61,980 nucleotides of DNA, from contig JBFHQE010000014.1 of assembly GCA_041592335.1 (NCBI GenBank), positions 1 through 61,980 of the forward strand, given 5' to 3'. Positions 1 to 7,444 of this stretch are shown one piece after another (position 1 is the stretch's first letter; the number at the start of each line of letters is the position of its first letter). Both the position numbers and the translations under genes were made by a program. The DNA comes from JBFHQE01 sp041592335 (GTDB lineage Bacteria > Pseudomonadota > Gammaproteobacteria > Thiohalobacterales > Thiohalobacteraceae). Under the pieces are notes generated by a model. It ran no database searches. It saw nothing but the letters and a program-made list of their open reading frames with translations, and had not been told where the DNA came from.

Positions 1-17
1 AGGGAGGCTTTTTTGCG
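1..17 (+). terminator. Truncated 3' half of an intrinsic terminator
   Basis: The window opens with AGGGAGGC followed by six T residues, which looks like the right arm and T-tract of a rho-independent terminator. Its left arm would lie upstream of the window. It would end a plus-strand gene outside the window, converging with the rhodanese gene that follows. Only half of the structure is visible, so this is an inference. Confidence 0.35.
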
Positions 18-31
18 ATTTTTGACCAGGA

Positions 32-1132
32 TCAGGCGGCCGCGTCATTGCTTTCTTTCACGACGACCTGCTTGTCATAGATGCTCGCGGTTTCGAACGG
101 CCAGCTTCTGATCCCCCCTTCCAGGGAGAGCACGTCAAACTGGTTCTGGGCAAGCACCAGGGTCGCCACCGCACTGCGGCTTCCACCGTGACAATAGACA
201 ATGTATTTCTTGCTCTTGTCCAGCTCGTCCATACGGTTGCGTAACTCATGCAAGGGAATCAGCGTACAACCAGGGATGTGGTGTTCATCATATTCTTCCG
301 AATAACGCACATCGATAATGTCGTAACCCGTTTCCAGCATGGTCTTGGCCACACTGGGATGCACGGTCTTGATCAGTGGGTTACTGACCAGTTCCTCAAA
401 GGCTTCCTTGTCCAGCACCAGCACTTCGCCGTCTGTCAGCATCTTGACCGACTCGTTACGCGCGCTGCCTGAAATCAGGGCTTCGCAACCAAAGGCATCG
501 CCCTCGGTAATTTCGGCAATCTTCTGCGGTGCATCATCGTAAAGACCAATCTGATAAACCTCGGCGTCTCCCTCGGCAATGATGTAGTAGGCATCTGCCG
601 CATCGCCCTGCTTGATGACATACTCGCCCGCCTTCACCTTCTGACAACGCATCTTGTGGAATGCGGATTCAACCATCTCCAGTGGCAGGCGACGGAACAC
701 CAGTGAGTTGCGCACACGCTCAAGCAGTTTCGCCGTTTCATCGCCCGAGTCTTCCATCATATGGACGACTTCGTCCCAGGAAATCAGGTTATCCAGCATC
801 TCGCGATCGGCATGGCAAATGATGGAATCTTCGCGCGCGACCAGGGTACTGGTAGACGGCGATTTCGGTAACAGGATAGGACGCTTGGCTGTCTCATCCG
901 GGCCGGCTATTGTCTTGATGGCACCGGAATAAATAACTTCAAGATGACCTTCCACAACGAACAGGTAATCGTTGTCCTGCCCTCCGGCGATCTGGAAAAT
1001 TTCCCCTTTGCGCATTTCTACAAAGCGGACAATATTCACCACTTCCGTCATGCGTTCCGGCGAGAGCAGGTTAAATGGCTGAAAGTGCTTGGAGAGTCTA
1101 TCAAGCACATGACTCAGTTTGGTGCTCATCAT
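32..1132 (-). CDS. Double cyclic-nucleotide-binding-domain protein fused to a rhodanese domain
   Basis: The 366-residue protein has two cNMP-binding-like beta-barrel domains (about residues 20-120 and 145-255) and a C-terminal rhodanese domain (about 262-352). The rhodanese active loop is CHGGSRS with the persulfide-forming cysteine at residue 314. The second cNMP domain has a phosphate-cassette-like stretch (FGCEALISGSARN) in which the usual FGE is altered; the first has no clear cassette, so nucleotide binding is doubtful. There is no DNA-binding domain and no membrane segment, so it is probably cytoplasmic. AAGGAG lies about 10 bases before the first ATG. The gene follows the persulfide dioxygenase gene by about 45 bases on the same strand, so the two are probably co-transcribed. 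Rhodaneses transfer sulfane sulfur; a link to effector-controlled persulfide metabolism is inference. Confidence 0.85.
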   Translation of the reverse strand: MMSTKLSHVLDRLSKHFQPFNLLSPERMTEVVNIVRFVEMRKGEIFQIAGGQDNDYLFVVEGHLEVIYSGAIKTIAGPDETAKRPILLPKSPSTSTLVAREDSIICHADREMLDNLISWDEVVHMMEDSGDETAKLLERVRNSLVFRRLPLEMVESAFHKMRCQKVKAGEYVIKQGDAADAYYIIAEGDAEVYQIGLYDDAPQKIAEITEGDAFGCEALISGSARNESVKMLTDGEVLVLDKEAFEELVSNPLIKTVHPSVAKTMLETGYDIIDVRYSEEYDEHHIPGCTLIPLHELRNRMDELDKSKKYIVYCHGGSRSAVATLVLAQNQFDVLSLEGGIRSWPFETASIYDKQVVVKESNDAAA

Positions 1133-1176
1133 AATGGAATTACTCCTTGCTGCTTGTTAGGCATATCCTTTAGCGG

Positions 1177-2031
1177 TTAGAGGAAGTTTAAAGGTATCTT
1201 GAGATACGAAGTATTGTTGGATTCGGACTCAGGCAATTCGCCCGCACGGATATTCACCTGCAGGCTGGGGAACAACAAGCGGGGCGCGGGCAGCTTGGCA
1301 TCGCGCGCACTGATCGCCTTAACAAAATCGTCTTCACTGATGTCACCAGGCAAATCCACATTCTTTGCCTTGGACTCACCAATGGTGGTCTGGTACTGCA
1401 ATTCGCGTCCACCCGGGTAATCGTGACCGACGTACACTGGCGTTTCATCCGGCAACGTATAAAGCCGGGTGGTAATGGAGTGGTACAGGTCTTTCGCGCT
1501 GCCACGCGGAAAATCGCACCGCGCCACACCGATATCAGGTACAAACAGAACATCACCGGTAAACAATGAATCGCCGATCTTGAACGTCAGGCAAGCGGGT
1601 GTATGACCCGGGGTATGCATAACATCGATCTTCAGGCTACCCGCCTCGATCACATCGCCGTCTTTCAGCAACCGGTCAAACTGGCTGCCGTCACAGGCAA
1701 AACCCTCGAGATTGAATGCGCCGCTGAAAATTTCCTGAACCAGCTTGATGTTTTCACCGATGGCGAAAGGCGCGCCAAGGCGCTTCTTCAGCTCCGCAGC
1801 ACCGGTAAGATGATCGGCGTGAACGTGCGTATCCAGAATCCAGTGAACCTTGAGATCGTGAGAACTGACGAAAGACTGGATCTTGTCGACTGAATCGGTC
1901 GAGGTTCTCCACGGCGTGGTATCCAGATCCAGAACCGGATCCAGCACTACCGCATCCCTGGTGGTTTCGTCGTAAACAACGTACGTCATGGTGAAGGTAC
2001 GGCCTTCATCGAAAAACGCTTCAACTTTCAT
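1177..2031 (-). CDS. Persulfide dioxygenase-like MBL-fold hydrolase (ETHE1/Blh type)
   Basis: This 284-residue metallo-beta-lactamase-fold protein carries the metal motif HVHADH (residues 69-74), HTPGHTP, FTGDVLFVPDIG and VGHDYPGG. These match the ETHE1/Blh persulfide dioxygenases, which use one iron to oxidise glutathione persulfide to sulfite. The C-terminal GRELQYQTTIGE stretch is typical of the Blh-like subgroup rather than glyoxalase II. The ATG at 2031 is preferred over the in-frame TTG at 2037 because AGGTGA sits at normal spacing before it. The rhodanese fusion lies directly downstream, matching the common PDO-rhodanese pairing in which rhodanese exchanges sulfur between thiosulfate, GSSH and sulfite. 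Specificity against glyoxalase II is a family inference. Confidence 0.88.
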   Translation of the reverse strand: MKVEAFFDEGRTFTMTYVVYDETTRDAVVLDPVLDLDTTPWRTSTDSVDKIQSFVSSHDLKVHWILDTHVHADHLTGAAELKKRLGAPFAIGENIKLVQEIFSGAFNLEGFACDGSQFDRLLKDGDVIEAGSLKIDVMHTPGHTPACLTFKIGDSLFTGDVLFVPDIGVARCDFPRGSAKDLYHSITTRLYTLPDETPVYVGHDYPGGRELQYQTTIGESKAKNVDLPGDISEDDFVKAISARDAKLPAPRLLFPSLQVNIRAGELPESESNNTSYLKIPLNFL

Positions 2032-2163
2032 CGTCAATTGTCACCTGTTTGAATTATTACCGAGGGGCATTGGCTATTGCCTAAAGATTAACGGCCCGAA
2101 TTTCGCCAACTTAAGCAAGTGTAGACAAAGTTTTACATTCTTGATCTGACAGGATTTTCAAAT

Positions 2164-2189
2164 AAAAAACCCCGCTCGTCGGCGGGGTT
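2164..2189 (-). terminator. Intrinsic terminator after the MbcA/ParS-like gene
   Basis: A perfect 8-bp stem (AACCCCGC / GCGGGGTT) with loop TCGTCG is followed on the minus strand by a run of T residues. It lies 26 bases beyond the stop of the minus-strand gene ending at 2215 and would separate it from the PDO-rhodanese pair. Confidence 0.85.
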
Positions 2190-2214
2190 CGGTAGCGGGG
2201 AGCAACCGGGCTTA

Positions 2215-2631
2215 TCAGGTCGTGGAACCGCTGGTATCCCAGGCATAGGTGCAGTCGAGATAGGTTCGAACCTTGATCATGCCACTGGTGCCCTGGTCCG
2301 CCATGCAGCGGATGGGGGAATTCCGCAGCCGCTTGTTACGCTTGCGCATCCACAGGGTTCCCATTTGCGGGTTATGTGGAAACATGGTGCGCAGCGCATC
2401 GGCGATACCCAGCAGATGTTCAACGCGACCCAGAATATTCGGCTCCGAAGGGAGCGCCTCGCCCATGTCGCGATAGCGATTGATGGCGCGCGCGGGAGTA
2501 CCCTCCGGCAAGTCCAGTATCGCGACCTGATCGCGGTTCTCAACACCCCAGGAATCCATGATCCCGATAATGGAGCGTGTCAGGGCTATACGTTCTTCCT
2601 GGTTGAGATTGTCCATGGTCATTACAGGCAT
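2215..2631 (-). CDS. Orphan MbcA/ParS/Xre antitoxin-like protein (DUF2384-type)
   Basis: The 138-residue protein has an N-terminal helical part (LTRSIIGIMDSWGV) and a C-terminal part (about residues 65-130: GRVEHLLGIADALRTMFPHN, then MADQGTSGMIKVRTYLD) that resembles the toxin-binding domain of MbcA/ParS/Xre antitoxins. In RES-Xre modules this domain contacts the RES NADase toxin. No RES-domain gene is adjacent; the next gene upstream is a 97-residue unknown. It is therefore an orphan or has been recruited as a regulator. ATG codons also occur at residues 4 and 6 and no strong ribosome site decides between them. The family call rests on pattern recognition. Confidence 0.6.
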   Translation of the reverse strand: MPVMTMDNLNQEERIALTRSIIGIMDSWGVENRDQVAILDLPEGTPARAINRYRDMGEALPSEPNILGRVEHLLGIADALRTMFPHNPQMGTLWMRKRNKRLRNSPIRCMADQGTSGMIKVRTYLDCTYAWDTSGSTT

Positions 2632-2654
2632 AACTAATCCACTCTGAGAAAATA

Positions 2655-2948
2655 TTAGGAATCCGTGAGTTTGGCGCGCATGCTGGCGATATCGATTGGC
2701 ACCACCACTTCTTTTTGCGGTTCATCGATGAACCGGGGGCGCATGTTCATTTCGCGACCATGTTCCTGCGCCAGCTCCTGCTCGCGCGCCGCGATCAGCG
2801 ACAGGCATTCACGCATGCCATCGATGGTGCTATCCGACAGCGGGTGTCGCAACCCGGGTTTGGCGTGCGTATCCTTGGCCACATCGGTCAGGACTCGCTT
2901 CATCATGCGCAAAATGCGCTCTTCTTTGGTTAATTCTGCTTGAGACAT
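2655..2948 (-). CDS. Conserved small hypothetical protein
   Basis: A 97-residue acidic-basic helical protein starts MSQAELTKEERILRMMKRVL and ends with RFIDEPQKEVVVPIDIASMR. I do not recognise a named domain. The open frame extends to 3065, but the extra 39 residues are low-complexity and cross the intergenic gap, so the ATG at 2948 is the likely start. It has no signal peptide, membrane segment or cysteine-rich motif. It lies downstream of the zinc-ribbon gene (126-base gap) and upstream of the MbcA/ParS-like gene, all on the minus strand, so co-transcription is possible. Function unknown. Confidence 0.7.
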   Translation of the reverse strand: MSQAELTKEERILRMMKRVLTDVAKDTHAKPGLRHPLSDSTIDGMRECLSLIAAREQELAQEHGREMNMRPRFIDEPQKEVVVPIDIASMRAKLTDS

Positions 2949-3073
2949 ACAACGGCTCGCATGCGAAATCTGAAAATTGGGGAAACCGGTGAAGTTTCCT
3001 GAGAGAAACAGTTGGTTATTATGCCAGAATCCCCATCGACTTTCACCCAAAAGACACGGGGTCATTTAACCAA

Positions 3074-3643
3074 CTAATCTTTAACGTAAAAATAATGCCA
3101 CTCTGATTCCGTAACTGTCGCCAGCGCGTTCAAGAACTCCGGATTGGGGACAGCCTCCGAGGTGAACACCCCCCAGATGTCGAGAAAAAACCGCCCTCGC
3201 CCCGCCAGACTGCGCCAGTGCCAGTCTTTGGCGAGCGATATTTCGTGGCACTGGGGACAGGCCAAATGATCGGTAATGAGCAGGTCCTGTTGCCGGGAGG
3301 CCTTGCGGCAACAAGGACAGCGCGGCTTGGCAGTCGGATCGACCCGCCACACCGGTGTGTCAAACTGACTGATGGTCAGATGGCAAAACTTGCCCTGGCG
3401 CGCGGCTGCCTCGGGATCCTCGGTTGGCGGATCAAGCTCAATGTAGGGTGAGCAGCCGAGAAAAGTCAGCTGGCTCATGCAGGCGTCGCCCAACAGGTAA
3501 CGCGTGATGCCGTCCACCTTCAGCTCATTCGGACTCAGGAATCGCTCGGCCCGCATGGAATCGATCAGGGCAGCCTGTTGTGCCGCCGAGACCATCTGAT
3601 TGTCAGCGAGCCTGGGCGCCAGCACCAGTTTGTAGACCGCCAT
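3074..3643 (-). CDS. Hypothetical protein with a zinc-ribbon-like module
   Basis: The 189-residue protein contains CPCC at about residues 109-112 and CPQC at about 134-137, two knuckles 22 residues apart, as in zinc ribbons. The motif sits in the C-terminal half, followed by a hydrophobic stretch (GRFFLDIWGVF) too short to call a membrane helix. The N-terminal half (VYKLVLAPRL...RAERFLSPNELKVDG) matches nothing I know. Its start lies two bases after the stop of the DnaJ-related gene, so the two are probably translationally coupled. That pairing suggests a protein-folding or nucleic-acid role, but this is only context. Confidence 0.75.
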   Translation of the reverse strand: MAVYKLVLAPRLADNQMVSAAQQAALIDSMRAERFLSPNELKVDGITRYLLGDACMSQLTFLGCSPYIELDPPTEDPEAAARQGKFCHLTISQFDTPVWRVDPTAKPRCPCCRKASRQQDLLITDHLACPQCHEISLAKDWHWRSLAGRGRFFLDIWGVFTSEAVPNPEFLNALATVTESEWHYFYVKD

Positions 3644-3645
3644 CG

Positions 3646-4221
3646 TTACTTCCCCATCAATGCCGCATAGGCTTCGTTGATTTTCTGCAGTGTTTCGGTA
3701 TCGCCACCGCGATCCGGATGATGCTGCATCGCCATTCGCCGGTACTGGCTACGGATATCGCTGTTGCTCGCACCTTCATCCAGCTCCAGCACAGCAAGAT
3801 ATTCCAAGCGATGATCCTGCAACAGATAGCGCTGCCAGAAGTTGCCCAGCATTTCATCCACATCCGCCTGTTGCGTCTCGTCCAGGTTACCGAGATCGAG
3901 ATAATAATCCCGCAGCGGGTCATGCGCGGAAAGCGACTGCCTTTCGCTTTCTCTCAGGGGATGCAGTCGAATACAGAGCGCGGATATTTCCAGATAGGCT
4001 GCACCTTCTTCAACCAGCGCAACCTGCAACCGGTAAAGCGCGTGAAACAGCAAAAAGTGCGTCTGAAACAAATTCAGGCTATCGCGCAGATCTCCCTTGT
4101 GAAAGGCGTTATTCGGATCCGCGTCTAGTCGAGCGAGCAATTCGAATTCACTGATGCCTTCAGGATATTGCGCAACCAGGTGCTGCAAATCCCTGGACCA
4201 GACAGGTAACGCCTCAGTCAT
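3646..4221 (-). CDS. DnaJ-related protein with C-terminal J domain
   Basis: The 191-residue protein has an N-terminal helical region (residues 1-130; LVAQYPEGISEFELLARL onward) like the DnaJ-related N-domain family. A J domain follows at about residues 140-191, with the essential HPD tripeptide in MQHHPDRGGD. The J domain would stimulate ATP hydrolysis by DnaK; the N-terminal domain probably selects clients. There is no Gly/Phe region or zinc-finger module, so it is not a canonical DnaJ. It is the first gene of a short minus-strand run with the zinc-ribbon protein two bases downstream. Confidence 0.85.
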   Translation of the reverse strand: MTEALPVWSRDLQHLVAQYPEGISEFELLARLDADPNNAFHKGDLRDSLNLFQTHFLLFHALYRLQVALVEEGAAYLEISALCIRLHPLRESERQSLSAHDPLRDYYLDLGNLDETQQADVDEMLGNFWQRYLLQDHRLEYLAVLELDEGASNSDIRSQYRRMAMQHHPDRGGDTETLQKINEAYAALMGK

Positions 4222-4304
4222 GGGTAAATGTTACTGATAGGTAAATTGTGAACGCGATCACGGCCCCGGATCCAGCTTTTCAGGAGAGTGAACGATAACA
4301 GGTT

Positions 4305-4310
4305 AGGAGG
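4305..4310 (+). promoter_or_regulatory. Strong ribosome binding site deciding the start at 4319
   Basis: A perfect AGGAGG lies eight bases before the ATG at 4319. An in-frame GTG at 4310 overlaps this site and is therefore excluded as the start. Confidence 0.85.
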
Positions 4311-4318
4311 TGAATCTC

Positions 4319-4897
4319 ATGCTCGCCAACGACTCGCTTTATCACGATCAGACCATATTCGATCAGTTCGTAGGCTGGAGCAGGCAATGTTGCGTGCAGG
4401 CCCTGCCCGAGGATCGCGATCGTCGCTGGGGCAGCCTGTTTCTGGGCTTCAGCCTGCTTCTGAGTGGTATAGCAACTTATTTTCTGATCAGTACCCTGTT
4501 CGCCGACAGCGCATCCAGCGCTGGCGCGCACCTTATCAGCGCGCTACTGATGGTGTTTGCAATACGCTTCTTTCTTTCGAACGGGGAACAGATGCTGACT
4601 CCTGCTCGCATCAACACTCCTCCCACGCTTGCACCCACCAGCCAATCACCCACTCGCACTCCAGCAGTCGCCGACAAAACCACACATGCAAAACTGTTCT
4701 TCAGGACACTGCGCAAAGCGGGCATCAACGTAAAAATCGCCCGCGCGATTTTCACTGGCGGAATCAAGTGCGCCGAGGATTTGGATGGCAAAACAGATGC
4801 GGAATTACTGGCGATACGCGGCGTTGGACCGGCCACGGTACGTAAGCTGCGCGCGAGTGTTCACCTGATATCCAGCTCATCATCAATATCTCGATAA
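4319..4897 (+). CDS. Membrane protein with C-terminal helix-hairpin-helix domain
   Basis: The 192-residue protein has two membrane segments (about residues 38-60 and 69-86), a proline/threonine-rich linker (about 95-118) and a C-terminal helix-hairpin-helix domain (AEDLDGKTDAELLAIRGVGP). Such domains bind DNA without sequence preference. A two-helix membrane hairpin would put both ends on the same side, most simply the cytoplasm, giving a membrane-tethered DNA-binding module. This differs from ComEA, which has one anchor and a periplasmic HhH. Its 3' end overlaps the convergent cupin gene by 37 bases. The role is unknown; DNA organisation at the membrane is a speculation. Confidence 0.75.
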   Translation: MLANDSLYHDQTIFDQFVGWSRQCCVQALPEDRDRRWGSLFLGFSLLLSGIATYFLISTLFADSASSAGAHLISALLMVFAIRFFLSNGEQMLTPARINTPPTLAPTSQSPTRTPAVADKTTHAKLFFRTLRKAGINVKIARAIFTGGIKCAEDLDGKTDAELLAIRGVGPATVRKLRASVHLISSSSSISR

Positions 4898-5244
4898 CAT
4901 TCCGGCGTAAACCGTGGCGTGCAAACCGCATAAAACTCCAGTTCAACCTGACCCGTATTCGTGATCCGCTGGCGTACCTCCGGTGGAATAATCACCACAT
5001 CCCCCTCGCCGACGGGGGTCGCCGGCTCTTCCCCCACTTCCACCAGGCCAGCACCGGATAGAATCACGTAGCGCTCCGTCACGTCGCGCAGCCGATGCCA
5101 GCGGGTTCGTCCACCTACCGGCACCCGGGCCAGAGCAATGGAGCAGGCCGTATCCTCGGGGCGGTTCCAGCTTTCCTCAATCCAGCAGCCTTCCTCGAAA
5201 TAAAAAGGCGTAATATTTTTGCGGTAACTAATCACAGGGTCCAT
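4861..5244 (-). CDS. Small single-domain cupin
   Basis: The 127-residue protein has one cupin barrel: RWHRLRDVTERYVILSGAG matches cupin motif 1 and GEGDVVIIPPEVRQRITNTG motif 2. Motif 1 keeps only one of the two HxH histidines and motif 2 lacks its histidine, so metal binding may be altered or lost. It resembles the cupin of mannose-6-phosphate isomerase type II without its catalytic partner. The open frame extends to 5340 over the promoter area of ispG; the ATG at 5244 (or 5259) is more plausible, and neither has a clear ribosome site. It is divergent from ispG. Substrate unknown. Confidence 0.7.
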   Translation of the reverse strand: MDPVISYRKNITPFYFEEGCWIEESWNRPEDTACSIALARVPVGGRTRWHRLRDVTERYVILSGAGLVEVGEEPATPVGEGDVVIIPPEVRQRITNTGQVELEFYAVCTPRFTPECYRDIDDELDIR

Positions 5245-5315
5245 ACGGCCATCATACATGGCGAAAAGGCGCTGAGCCTGCGATAATGCGCATCCCTGAA
5301 CCAAGCAACAGCCCC

Positions 5316-6539
5316 ATGAGCAGCACGCAAACCATCCCAAGCCGTCATACCGTCGCCGTCAAGATTGGCAATGTCCAGGTCGGAGGAAACGCCCCGGTCG
5401 TGGTCCAGTCCATGACCAACACGGACACCGCCGATGTCATCGCGACCGTCAAACAGGTCGAGGAACTGGCCCGCGCCGGTTCCGAGCTGGTGCGTATCAC
5501 GGTCAACAGCGAAGAAGCAGCCGCCGCAGTGCCGCGCATTCGCGAACAACTCGACCTGCTGGGTTGTCATGTCCCTCTGATCGGCGATTTTCATTTCAAC
5601 GGACACAAGCTGCTGACCAAATACCCGGAGTGTGCCCAGGCGCTCGCCAAGTACCGTATCAATCCCGGCAATGTCGGGCGCGGCAAAAAGAAAGACGAAC
5701 AGTTCGCCACCATCATCGAGCTGGCCATCAAGTACGACAAGCCAGTACGTATCGGCGTGAACTGGGGCAGTCTCGATCAAAGCCTGCTGGCCGAGATGAT
5801 GGACGAAAACTCGCAACGCGCGGAACCCTTGCCGCCCGAAGACATCATGCGTGGTGCACTGATTCGTTCGGCACTGGAAAGCGCACAGCTGGCCGAAAGC
5901 CTGGGGCTCGCGCATGACAAGATCATATTGTCCGTCAAGATGAGTGGTGTGCAGGACCTGATTAGCGTGTATCGCGATATTGCGGGACGCTGTGATTATC
6001 CACTACACCTTGGACTGACCGAGGCCGGCATGGGCAGCAAAGGCATCGTCGCCTCGACGGCCGCGCTCGCCGTGCTGTTACAGGAAGGCATTGGCGACAC
6101 GATTCGTATTTCGCTGACACCCGAACCTGGCGCCTCGCGTACCCAGGAGGTTCAGGTCGCGCAGGAGATTCTGCAATCCATGGGCTTACGTTCGTTCGTG
6201 CCGCATGTGGTGTCCTGCCCGGGTTGTGGCCGCACCACCAGCACCTACTTCCAGCAACTGGCCAAGGATATCCAGCAGTACCTGCGCGACCAGATGCCGA
6301 TCTGGCGTGAAACCTATCCCGGTGTGGAAAACATGGACGTCGCGGTCATGGGCTGCGTGGTCAATGGCCCTGGCGAAAGCAAGCACGCCAACATCGGTAT
6401 CAGCCTGCCCGGCACTGGCGAGCGCCCCGTAGCCCCGGTCTATATCGACGGCGAAAAAGATGTCACCCTCAAGGGCGACAACATCGCTGCTGAATTCCAG
6501 TCGATCGTCGAAAACTACGTCAAACGCACTTATGGTTGA
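5316..6539 (+). CDS. ispG: 4-hydroxy-3-methylbut-2-enyl diphosphate synthase
   Basis: IspG (GcpE) converts methylerythritol cyclodiphosphate to HMBPP in the MEP isoprenoid pathway with a [4Fe-4S] cluster. The N-terminal TIM barrel is seen in VQSMTNTDTADV, INPGNVG, RIGVNWGSLDQ and LGLTEAGM. The cluster-binding end has CPGCGRTT and MGCVVNGPGE, which give the three cysteines and the glutamate ligand. It is the longer CPGCGRTT variant rather than the E. coli CPTCSR form. An ATG at 5286 is in frame, but a GATAAT hexamer at 5282-5287 could be a -10 element and would put that codon upstream of the transcript start, so 5316 is preferred with moderate confidence. The stop overlaps the start of the sodium channel gene by eight bases. 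Confidence 0.95.
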   Translation: MSSTQTIPSRHTVAVKIGNVQVGGNAPVVVQSMTNTDTADVIATVKQVEELARAGSELVRITVNSEEAAAAVPRIREQLDLLGCHVPLIGDFHFNGHKLLTKYPECAQALAKYRINPGNVGRGKKKDEQFATIIELAIKYDKPVRIGVNWGSLDQSLLAEMMDENSQRAEPLPPEDIMRGALIRSALESAQLAESLGLAHDKIILSVKMSGVQDLISVYRDIAGRCDYPLHLGLTEAGMGSKGIVASTAALAVLLQEGIGDTIRISLTPEPGASRTQEVQVAQEILQSMGLRSFVPHVVSCPGCGRTTSTYFQQLAKDIQQYLRDQMPIWRETYPGVENMDVAVMGCVVNGPGESKHANIGISLPGTGERPVAPVYIDGEKDVTLKGDNIAAEFQSIVENYVKRTYG

Positions 6540-7383
6540 AATCCTGCTGAAGGGTGTTGACCCGAATTCCCTGCGCGCGCGTATCGGACGCTGGATCGAG
6601 TCCAGCAAGGTACAGCACTTCATTATTGGCCTGATCGTCATCAATGCCATTATTCTCGGCCTGGAAACCTCGCCGACAATCATGGCACAGGTCGGCCCTC
6701 AGTTGATCATGCTCGACCATATCATTCTCGGCGTGTTCATTATTGAAATCGCCATCAAGTTGTTCGCCTACCGGCTGCGCTTTTTCACCAATGCCTGGAA
6801 CGTGTTTGATTTCACCGTGGTCGGCATCGCCCTGATCCCGGCCAGCGGACCGCTCGCGGTGCTACGTGCATTACGTGTGCTGCGTGTGCTACGACTGATT
6901 TCCATGGTGCCCAAGATGCGCTTCATCGTCGAAGCCTTGTTGCACGCCGTGCCCGGCATCGCCTCGATTGGCGGCCTGATGCTGTTACTGTTTTACGTGT
7001 TCGCCGTAATGGCGACTGGCCTGTTTGGCGAGAGTTTCCCCGACTGGTTCGGCAGCATCGGGGCTTCCATGTATACCCTGTTCCAGGTCATGACCCTGGA
7101 AAGCTGGTCGATGGGGATTGCCCGTCCCGTGATGGAACAGCATCCACACGCCTGGCTGTTCTTTGTGCCCTTCATCCTGATCGCCACTTTCACCATGCTC
7201 AACCTGTTCATCGGCATCATTGTCGACACCATGCAGACCATGCATGAAGCCGAGCATGGCCGCGACCGGGATCATATTGAAGATACGGTACGGACTGAGA
7301 CCGATCTGATCGAGGATGAGGTTCGATTGTTGCGGGAAGAGATTCGGGCGTTACGGGAAATACTGGCAACTGAAAGGAAATAA
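6532..7383 (+). CDS. NavAb/NaChBac-type voltage-gated sodium channel
   Basis: The 283-residue protein has six membrane segments. S4 carries arginines at every third position (112, 115, 118, 121), the voltage-sensor signature. The pore loop contains TLESWSM (188-194), the selectivity filter of the Arcobacter NavAb channel, and it is flanked by FQVM and GIARPVME as in NavAb. S6 (LIATFTMLNLFIGIIVDTM) is followed by an acidic neck and a heptad-like tail (LIEDEVRLLREEIRALREI), matching the four-helix coiled coil that assembles BacNav tetramers. It should conduct sodium inward on depolarisation. Its ATG lies inside ispG (eight-base overlap), so translational coupling is likely, which is an odd partner for a channel. 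Confidence 0.93.
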   Translation: MVEILLKGVDPNSLRARIGRWIESSKVQHFIIGLIVINAIILGLETSPTIMAQVGPQLIMLDHIILGVFIIEIAIKLFAYRLRFFTNAWNVFDFTVVGIALIPASGPLAVLRALRVLRVLRLISMVPKMRFIVEALLHAVPGIASIGGLMLLLFYVFAVMATGLFGESFPDWFGSIGASMYTLFQVMTLESWSMGIARPVMEQHPHAWLFFVPFILIATFTMLNLFIGIIVDTMQTMHEAEHGRDRDHIEDTVRTETDLIEDEVRLLREEIRALREILATERK

Positions 7384-7387
7384 TATC

Positions 7388-7438
7388 TGTAGGTGCGAGC
7401 TTGCTCGCGAACCCTTCGCGGCCAAGGCCGCTCCTGCA
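7388..7438. repeat. REPIN-like doublet, copy 1
   Basis: The copy starts TGTAGGTGCGAGCTTGCTCG and ends GCGGCCAAGGCCGCTCCTGCA. It is two adjacent hairpins (GCGAGC/GCTCGC and GCGGCC/GGCCGC) enclosed by an imperfect outer inverted repeat (TGTAGGTGCG / CGCTCCTGCA). This is the architecture of REP doublets (REPINs) moved by RAYT transposases. It lies between two convergent genes and could act as a transcript end. Confidence 0.85.
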
Positions 7439-7444
7439 AAATAC

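Noticed and set aside
2215..2948. Toxin-antitoxin pair made of the MbcA/ParS-like gene and its small neighbour
   Set aside because: The neighbour shows no RES fold or other toxin motif and is not coupled by overlap.
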